Below the pieces are notes generated by a model. The model was not told where the DNA came from. It searched no databases and saw nothing but the letters and a program-made list of their open reading frames with translations. Positions 1-4,474 of a DNA stretch of 6,286 nt are shown here, one piece after another. This DNA is from Planctomycetota bacterium (GTDB taxonomy: Bacteria; Planctomycetota; UBA8742; SKZP01; JAIOTL01). The stretch spans positions 1-6,286 of the forward strand of contig JAIOTL010000314.1 in assembly GCA_021106775.1 (NCBI GenBank), read 5' to 3'. Positions within the stretch are counted from its first letter, which is position 1; the number at the start of each line of letters is the position of its first letter. The position numbers were made by a program, and so were the translations under genes.

Positions 1-1
1 G

Positions 2-178
2 AACGGCGGAGGTCATACACCCAGAAGCGCGTTTGTTGCATGGTATAATTCTTCGGGGCATCATAGAAACATGGTGAACAGAGGCTGGCGTGTTATGGGT
101 GTCGGAGATGCGAGGTCGCATTGGACGCAAATGTTCGGCGGTAAACCCAACGGCAGCGAACCCATGGAAGGCAGGTAG
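2..178 (+). CDS. CAP/SCP-domain protein, C-terminal fragment (5' end outside window)
   Basis: Reading frame 2 is open from the window edge and ends at a TAG at 176-178, giving the last 58 residues of a longer protein. The fragment carries the second half of a CAP (CRISP/antigen 5/PR-1, SCP, YkwD-like) domain. An AWYNSSGHHRNMV stretch (fragment residues 13-25) matches the family signature W..S.GHR.N(I/L/M), which holds one of the conserved histidines. It is followed by MGVG and by HWTQMFG (residues 40-46), the family's usual final strand Y/H-W-T-Q-x-F-G. A short Gly/Pro/Ser tail of about 12 residues ends the protein. CAP proteins are usually secreted or surface-attached; in bacteria their biochemical role is mostly unsettled. 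The N-terminal region, with any signal peptide and extra domains, is not visible. The family call is strong; the exact function is unknown. Confidence 0.88.
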   Translation, partial: NGGGHTPRSAFVAWYNSSGHHRNMVNRGWRVMGVGDARSHWTQMFGGKPNGSEPMEGR

Positions 179-192
179 GTGGAAAAAAGGAA

Positions 193-238
193 AAGGTCTT
201 AATTCCTTTAACCCCGTGTTGAAACAAGGGGCTACCTT
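193..238. repeat. Imperfect GC-rich hairpin between convergent genes; possible intergenic repeat or weak terminator
   Basis: CCCC at 212-215 pairs with GGGG at 228-231. After a G/A mismatch, TGT (217-219) pairs with ACA (224-226), leaving a TGAA tetraloop. A separate outer pairing is possible between AAGGT (193-197) and ACCTT (234-238). It lies about 15-60 nt after the CAP stop and about 70 nt after the stop of the convergent DUF445 gene, so it could end transcription from either side. However, no T-run follows the stem on either strand, which argues against a standard intrinsic terminator. The rest of 179-310 holds no gene that I can support. The stem-with-tetraloop layout is typical of short palindromic intergenic repeats, but with one copy in view that is only a suggestion. 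Confidence 0.4.
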
Positions 239-310
239 ACATAATAGCTTCGCTGTAATTATAAGTTCCCCATGTTTACGGACAAACTGCCTTTTCAGAA
301 GTAAGGAATT

Positions 311-937
311 TTAGCAAAAACGGGTGGCGAGGTAGATTGTGCTCTGGGTCAGACCGATGATAAAGCCCAAAACTCCGCCGAGTCGCTCGATGTTTTTGAA
401 CTCCTGCTTGGAAACGCTCAGCATAATTTCCTCAAGCTTTTCTATGCTAAAATTCATCACTTTTTCCTCAACAACCCCATTAATATTAAAGTTGCTTCCG
501 ATATCCGACTTAATGTCCTCTAAAAACTTAGGAATTTTTCCGGCGATTTCATCTACGATTGACTTTTTCAGGCTCGCAATAAGCTCATCAGACACAAACG
601 CGGAAATCAACGGAGACAGCGAGTTGATTTTATCCTTGATAAATTTTGATATTTCCTCGTCAATAGCGTGCACCAACGTTTCTTGAATTTTCGATAAATC
701 AACGCTTTTCTCAATCTCAACAGATGTAACAAGCTCTTCGCTGACCATCGCCGCAAGCCGTTTCGCAATATCCGCGCGTCTTCTGGGAATCAGTCCGTGA
801 AACTTCATAAACAGGAATTTACGTGGTTTTCGCGGGTGAAACAGCATTTTTACCGCAATAACGTTCGTAGCATAACCGATTAGCGCACCAAGTGCCGGTG
901 CTGCACAAATTACAATAATATCAATCATATTTAGCAT
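311..937 (-). CDS. DUF445 family membrane protein
   Basis: This 208-residue protein carries the DUF445 (YheB-like) hallmark near its N-terminus: a hydrophobic segment (about residues 5-32) ending in GALIGYATNVIAVKMLFHP, followed by a basic, Arg/Lys-rich stretch with GLIPRRR (residues 48-54). The middle (about 60-180) is amphipathic and helical. A second hydrophobic segment closes the protein (LGGVLGFIIGLTQSTIYLA, about residues 186-204). This gives a two-membrane-segment layout with a helical region between, as expected for short members of the family; others such as B. subtilis YheB are nearly twice as long. The molecular function of DUF445 is unknown. The ATG at 937 has GGAAG seven bases upstream and is preferred over the in-frame ATG three codons later. 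It starts 24 nt after the stop of the upstream coiled-coil gene on the same strand, so the two are probably one transcription unit. Confidence 0.85.
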   Translation of the reverse strand: MLNMIDIIVICAAPALGALIGYATNVIAVKMLFHPRKPRKFLFMKFHGLIPRRRADIAKRLAAMVSEELVTSVEIEKSVDLSKIQETLVHAIDEEISKFIKDKINSLSPLISAFVSDELIASLKKSIVDEIAGKIPKFLEDIKSDIGSNFNINGVVEEKVMNFSIEKLEEIMLSVSKQEFKNIERLGGVLGFIIGLTQSTIYLATRFC

Positions 938-961
938 GAAAGTTCTTCCACAGTTGTGTTT

Positions 962-2575
962 TTACAGAAGAATAGAACTTGCTGCGATTCCAATCAACAA
1001 AGATATGATGCAAAATATCATAATCTGCTTAAAATATTTTTTCTTAAGTTCCAAGATTTCGTAATCAGACTCTGCAAGAGTGTTTTTCGACAATTCAAGT
1101 GATTCATCAACTATGCCGTTCAGCTCAATAATTTTCAACTCGCGGGTATTAAGATTCTTTTTAAGGGTATTCGCTTCAGCATCAAGCATTTCAAGCTGTT
1201 GACTCAGTCCTTCAAGTGCCGATGCAAGCTGATTCTTGTTCTCCTCAATCATCTTTTTGTCAGTTTCAACACGACTCAATTGCTGAGTTATGCTCGAAAA
1301 ATTATCCTCAACATCCATACGTTTCTGAATCTGGTGGCTAAGCTCCTGGCTCATCTGGTCAATCTCATTTTGCACGCTATTTAGATTCTGCACCAATTTC
1401 ATATTCTTTTCCAGCACTTCCTGATTTATGCCGTCTACTGCGTTTTGTTCCATTGATGCATGCCTGAGATCTTTACTCAACTTGTCAATTTCATCTTCAA
1501 GTTCCATGTTTTTTGTTTCATATTCATCGATTGTACTAAGTGCTTCCTGGATGCGGGATTCGAAACTGGTCGTTGATTGTTCGAGCTCAGCAAGTTTATC
1601 TTCGCTCTCTTCATTTCTGCTGTTCAGCTTTTCTATAACTTCTTCCAGGTCCTCAATCATATTTCGTGCAGACTTGATTTCCTGTATTTTGTCTTCAAGT
1701 TGAGCCTCAGCAATTTCCATCAATTTTTGACGGTTATTCTCTTCATCGCTCTGATATGCAATATCATAAAGGAATTTGCCGAATTCATCAGCAGCTTTGA
1801 AGGATTTATCAGATATTTTTTGCAGCAAAGAACTATCGTTTTCTGTTGAGGTGTTAAGCATAGATTTCGATAAAATCAATTTTTGAGCGATATAATCATC
1901 GTCAAAAAGTCCAAACCCATTTTTTTTTGGGTTGTCCATCAGTACAACCGCATCAAATTCACTTTGATGATTGGAAATTTCGTCAATTACGTTAATCAGG
2001 GCATCCTTCGAGCTTAAATCCGCTGTAAATGCTGTGAAGTTGAAATTCTCATCATAATCGTGCAAATTCTCCTTGATTTCGGTTTCGATAATCTTCGAAT
2101 TGCTCAGTATAAAGGCGATTTCGGGAACTTGCTTGTCCTTAAGCATATTTTTCAATAATACGTCAGGTTGCTTATAGCCCTGATCGTGCTTGAGGTTGAA
2201 AATAGAAAAAAGCTTAGTTACTTTACCCTCGTGGAAATCATCAATTAACAGCATTAACTCGAATTTCGACTGCTCAGTTGTTTTATGCTCAAGCACACCT
2301 TTGAAAATATACGTGATGCCGTCAGTAATCTTATCGCGAATACCCTCTCCAACTTCAAGCTTGAGCAAATCATGGGTGGTCTCGTCGCGAAGAAAGTCGA
2401 TGTACTTATCAGCAGAATCTTTTGCATCTTGTTCAGCATCTTCAGCATCATCAACTTCCGCATTTTTTTCATATTTACCGCGTACTGAAATCATTTTACC
2501 CAAAAGCTGAGGAAATATATTTAACAGAGTTGATGGCGCGTATGAATTTTCGAGTTCATGTTCAGTAAGCGACAT
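962..2575 (-). CDS. Tail-anchored long coiled-coil protein with an exonuclease VII large subunit (XseA)-like N-terminal region
   Basis: The protein has 537 residues. No signal peptide is seen. Residues about 83-114 could be a small beta-rich (OB-like) module. Residues about 148-275 read colinearly with the XseA core: VPEIAFILS (XseA: I-x-V-(I/V)-T-S), then a helix, FDAVVLMDN in place of D-V-(I/L)-I-x-x-R-G-G-G-S, FDDDYIAQ in place of F-N-D/E-x-x-(V/L)-A-x-A, and ISDKSFKAADEFGKFL in place of the V-A-D-x-R-x-P-T-P-x-x-A-A-E segment. The glycine-rich GGGSxEDL motif is not preserved, so nuclease activity is doubtful. Residues about 284-511 are heptad-like, Glu/Lys/Gln-rich coiled coil. Residues 518-537 (IMIFCIISLLIGIAASSILL) form one C-terminal membrane segment, predicting a cytoplasmic tail-anchored protein. 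The XseA link is my motif reading and is moderate; coiled coil and anchor are clear. An alternative is a generic chemoreceptor- or SMC-like coiled-coil scaffold. The ATG at 2575 was chosen over an upstream GTG at 2602. Confidence 0.75.
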   Translation of the reverse strand: MSLTEHELENSYAPSTLLNIFPQLLGKMISVRGKYEKNAEVDDAEDAEQDAKDSADKYIDFLRDETTHDLLKLEVGEGIRDKITDGITYIFKGVLEHKTTEQSKFELMLLIDDFHEGKVTKLFSIFNLKHDQGYKQPDVLLKNMLKDKQVPEIAFILSNSKIIETEIKENLHDYDENFNFTAFTADLSSKDALINVIDEISNHQSEFDAVVLMDNPKKNGFGLFDDDYIAQKLILSKSMLNTSTENDSSLLQKISDKSFKAADEFGKFLYDIAYQSDEENNRQKLMEIAEAQLEDKIQEIKSARNMIEDLEEVIEKLNSRNEESEDKLAELEQSTTSFESRIQEALSTIDEYETKNMELEDEIDKLSKDLRHASMEQNAVDGINQEVLEKNMKLVQNLNSVQNEIDQMSQELSHQIQKRMDVEDNFSSITQQLSRVETDKKMIEENKNQLASALEGLSQQLEMLDAEANTLKKNLNTRELKIIELNGIVDESLELSKNTLAESDYEILELKKKYFKQIMIFCIISLLIGIAASSILL

Positions 2576-2579
2576 TTTT

Positions 2580-2584
2580 CCTCC
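2580..2584 (-). promoter_or_regulatory. Ribosome binding site that sets the start of the coiled-coil gene
   Basis: On the minus strand GGAGG lies four A residues before the ATG at 2575. The in-frame GTG at 2602 has no such site. It also lies only two bases downstream of the candidate -10 box, upstream of the expected transcription start, so it is unlikely to be translated. Confidence 0.8.
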
Positions 2585-2604
2585 AAAGTTAATTTTTAAC
2601 ACTT

Positions 2605-2613
2605 ATTATATCA
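2605..2613 (-). promoter_or_regulatory. Extended -10 promoter element for the XseA-like/DUF445 operon
   Basis: The minus strand reads TGATATAAT: a perfect TATAAT (2610-2605) preceded by the TGn extension. The best -35 at 17-bp spacing (TTATTA) is weak, which suits an extended -10 promoter. The expected transcript start is near 2598, giving a short leader of about 25 nt. The call rests on motif and position only. Confidence 0.5.
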
Positions 2614-2626
2614 TATATGATTAATC
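2610..2626. promoter_or_regulatory. Overlapping short palindromes in the divergent promoter region (possible operator)
   Basis: ATCATATATGAT (2610-2621) is a perfect 12-bp palindrome, and GATTAATC (2619-2626) is a second perfect 8-bp palindrome sharing three bases with it. They sit just upstream of, and touching, the minus-strand -10 box, where a DNA-binding protein would control the operon. The region is AT-rich, so short palindromes arise easily by chance. The rest of the 157-bp intergenic region shows no sigma-54 promoter (GG-N10-GC type) and no convincing promoter for the plus-strand regulator. Confidence 0.3.
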
Positions 2627-2732
2627 GTAATAAACTCATTCAAGTTCACAATTCTAATTCCGCAAAATCAACAATATCTTTGTATATTCGATAAAAAATG
2701 CTCAAATAGCATAAAATGTAAAGGGTTCAGAC

Positions 2733-4106
2733 ATGTCAAAGAAAAAGCTGGAAATCCTGCTCGCTGAGGACGAAAAATCAATCCGCATCACCCTCGCAGA
2801 CGACCTGCGCGACGCCAATTATAAGGTGAAAACCGCAGTTGACGGCAACGAGGCGATGCAGGCAATCGAAGATGATATTTACGATATAATCATCACTGAT
2901 ATTCGCATGCCCGGTCCCGACGGCTTGCAGATACTCAAACATGTGAAGGAAGTGCGCCCTGAGACTGAAGTTATCATCATCACAGGTGTGCCGACATATG
3001 AACTTGCGGTGGAATGCGTGAAATACGGTGCGTACGACTTCATCGCGAAACCATTTTCAAACGATGAACTTATCAATCGACTCGATAAACTCAAGGAACT
3101 GGTCAAGCTTCGTCGCGAGAACCTGAATCTGCGCTCGCAAATTGACAGCAGTTTCAAGTTTGATAATTTGATTGGTCGAAGTGCGAAGATGCAGCGTATT
3201 TTTGATGAAATCAGAACTGTTGCATCGTCTGATGTGCCGATACTTCTGAAAGGTGATTCCGGCACAGGCAAGGAGCTTTTTGCGCGTGCGATTCATCATA
3301 ATTCCACCCGAAATAATCGACCTTTTGTAACCGTTGCCTGCCATATCGCGAATGCGAACCTGATTGAAGATACTCTTTTCGGGCATATTAAGGGGGCGTA
3401 CACCAGCGCGACCGGTGAAAGGCGCGGAAAATTCGAGGATGCCAACGGCGGAACAATTTTTCTTGATGATATTGATGATTTACCCTTCGAGATTCAATCG
3501 AAGCTGCTGCGGGTGCTGCAGTTCGGCGAAATCGAACGTCTGGGTGCGGACGATGTGAAAAAGGTTGATGTGCGCATTATTGCTGCCACGAAGGTTGATT
3601 TGACCGACCTTATCGATGAAGGGAAGTTTCGCGAGGATTTGTATTATCGGCTCAATGTTCTGCAGGTCGAGATTCCTTCGCTGCGTCAGCGTATTGACGA
3701 CATCCCACTTTTGGTGCATCATTTTATTAAAACACACGGCATGGGCAAGGATTATGAGATTGAGGACGAGGCGTTGTTGATTCTTCAGCAATATCATTGG
3801 CCCGGCAACGTTCGCGAGCTTGAAAGTGCGGTCAGAGCATCAATTGCCCTTGCTGGCAAAACGAATATTCTGAAAAAAGAGCATTTTATGCGCAATATCA
3901 GCAAGACGCATACGAATAAGATTGAGGAGCCGTTGAGTCTGGGCAGCATGGTAACTCTGGCGGAGGCGGTTGAATCTATCGAACGCGGGCATATTCTGCG
4001 CGTGCTGAAATTTACAGGTGGAAACACCGTGAAGGCAGCCGAAATCCTCGGCATTTCCCGCAAAACCCTCTGGGACAAGCGCAAAAAACACCAAATCGAA
4101 CTCTAA
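2733..4106 (+). CDS. NtrC-type response regulator (REC - AAA+ sigma-54 activator - Fis HTH) with a degenerate GAFTGA loop
   Basis: The protein has 457 residues with the full NtrC-class layout. Receiver domain (about 5-120): acidic pair E12/D13, phosphoacceptor D56 in TDIRMPGPDG, T84 and K106 in KPF. AAA+ domain (about 143-375): Walker A GDSGTGKE (174-181), Walker B region TIFLDDID (241-248), arginine region FREDLYYRLNV (299-309) and PGNVRELE. A Fis-type helix-turn-helix lies at the C-terminus (GGNTVKAAEILGISRKTLW). Such proteins normally use ATP to open sigma-54 promoters when phosphorylated by a partner kinase. Several key positions depart from consensus: the sigma-54 contact loop GAFTGA is GAYTSA (221-226), the Walker B pair DE is DD (245-246), the switch Asn of the N-C-A motif is Ala202, and the sensor I Asn in AATN is Lys287. 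Reading is continuous with no frameshift. AAAGGG lies seven bases before the ATG. No kinase is adjacent in the window, so it is an orphan here; it is divergent from the XseA-like operon. Confidence 0.93.
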   Translation: MSKKKLEILLAEDEKSIRITLADDLRDANYKVKTAVDGNEAMQAIEDDIYDIIITDIRMPGPDGLQILKHVKEVRPETEVIIITGVPTYELAVECVKYGAYDFIAKPFSNDELINRLDKLKELVKLRRENLNLRSQIDSSFKFDNLIGRSAKMQRIFDEIRTVASSDVPILLKGDSGTGKELFARAIHHNSTRNNRPFVTVACHIANANLIEDTLFGHIKGAYTSATGERRGKFEDANGGTIFLDDIDDLPFEIQSKLLRVLQFGEIERLGADDVKKVDVRIIAATKVDLTDLIDEGKFREDLYYRLNVLQVEIPSLRQRIDDIPLLVHHFIKTHGMGKDYEIEDEALLILQQYHWPGNVRELESAVRASIALAGKTNILKKEHFMRNISKTHTNKIEEPLSLGSMVTLAEAVESIERGHILRVLKFTGGNTVKAAEILGISRKTLWDKRKKHQIEL

Positions 4107-4140
4107 ACCACCTTCTACGTAAAATTGCATCAAACAAAAT

Positions 4141-4198
4141 AAAAAAGAAAATTAAAAAAATAAAAAGGTATTGTCGATAACTTTTTTATTACTATAAT
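4141..4198 (+). promoter_or_regulatory. Candidate promoter with upstream A-tracts for the small-protein/peptidase cassette
   Basis: TTGTCG (4171-4176) and a perfect TATAAT (4193-4198) are spaced by 16 bp. Directly upstream, 4141-4166 is almost pure A with phased A-runs, as in an UP element. The leader would be about 62 nt. A second candidate lies closer to the gene: TTGATA (4203-4208), 16 bp, TATTTT (4225-4230). Both point to the cassette being transcribed on its own rather than as read-through from the regulator. Confidence 0.45.
4162..4186 (+). terminator. Weak hairpin with T-run after the regulator gene
   Basis: AAAAAG (4162-4167) pairs with CTTTTT (4181-4186). After a G/A mismatch, TAT (4169-4171) pairs with ATA (4177-4179), leaving a TGTCG loop. 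The T-run is part of the stem. The GC content is very low for a terminator, and the same bases form the -35 of a candidate promoter, so the two readings compete. Confidence 0.25.
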
Positions 4199-4257
4199 AT
4201 TATTGATATTTGAAAAAATTCTAGTATTTTTCCTTTCTATGAACCTCTTAACATTTT

Positions 4258-4262
4258 GGAGG
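4258..4262 (+). promoter_or_regulatory. Ribosome binding site that sets the start of the small gene
   Basis: GGAGG lies five bases before the ATG at 4268. A TTG four codons upstream (4256) overlaps this site and is therefore not the start. Confidence 0.8.
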
Positions 4263-4267
4263 AAGCA

Positions 4268-4462
4268 ATGAATGAGGAAATTAAAGGAGTTTTTGACATC
4301 GAAGCACTTCTTGAAAAATCAAAAAATCTTACAGATGCAGAAAAGCAAAAATTCGCTGACGCAATAAGTAAAGCGTTGAAGGAAAGTGCCAAAACTATTG
4401 CAGAACTTCGAAAAGCAATGGAGATTGACCCGAAAGTTCTTCATGACGAATTTACTTTGTAG
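4268..4462 (+). CDS. Small helical protein (64 residues), partner of the peptidase-like gene; family not recognised
   Basis: The protein has 64 residues, is rich in Lys, Glu and Ala, and has no Cys, no Trp, no signal peptide and no membrane segment. It reads as two or three amphipathic helices: about 9-20 (FDIEALLEKSKN), 23-52 (a long helix after a T-D cap) and a short tail with DPKVLHDEF. It has a strong GGAGG ribosome site. The downstream gene starts 12 nt after its stop, and that gene's purine-rich ribosome site (AGGG at 4461-4464) overlaps this stop codon, so translation is probably coupled. I do not recognise the family. Size, position before a large effector-like gene and shared AT-rich composition fit an antitoxin, immunity protein, chaperone or substrate of the downstream protein; none of these is shown by the sequence itself. 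Confidence 0.75.
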   Translation: MNEEIKGVFDIEALLEKSKNLTDAEKQKFADAISKALKESAKTIAELRKAMEIDPKVLHDEFTL

Positions 4463-4474
4463 GGAAAGTATTGT

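Noticed and set aside
90..314. Open frame of 74 codons on the plus strand
   Set aside because: It overlaps the CAP-domain C-terminus in another frame and runs on through the hairpin spacer; its residues look like no protein family and it has no ribosome site.
2256..2510. Several overlapping open frames opposite the coiled-coil gene
   Set aside because: They are frame shadows of the Glu/Lys-rich coding sequence, giving Ser/Leu- or Met/Lys-rich low-complexity translations with no ribosome sites.
2690..2720. Promoter for the regulator gene (TAAAAT at about 2711 as -10)
   Set aside because: No acceptable -35 or extended -10 accompanies it; in this AT-rich spacer such hexamers are common.
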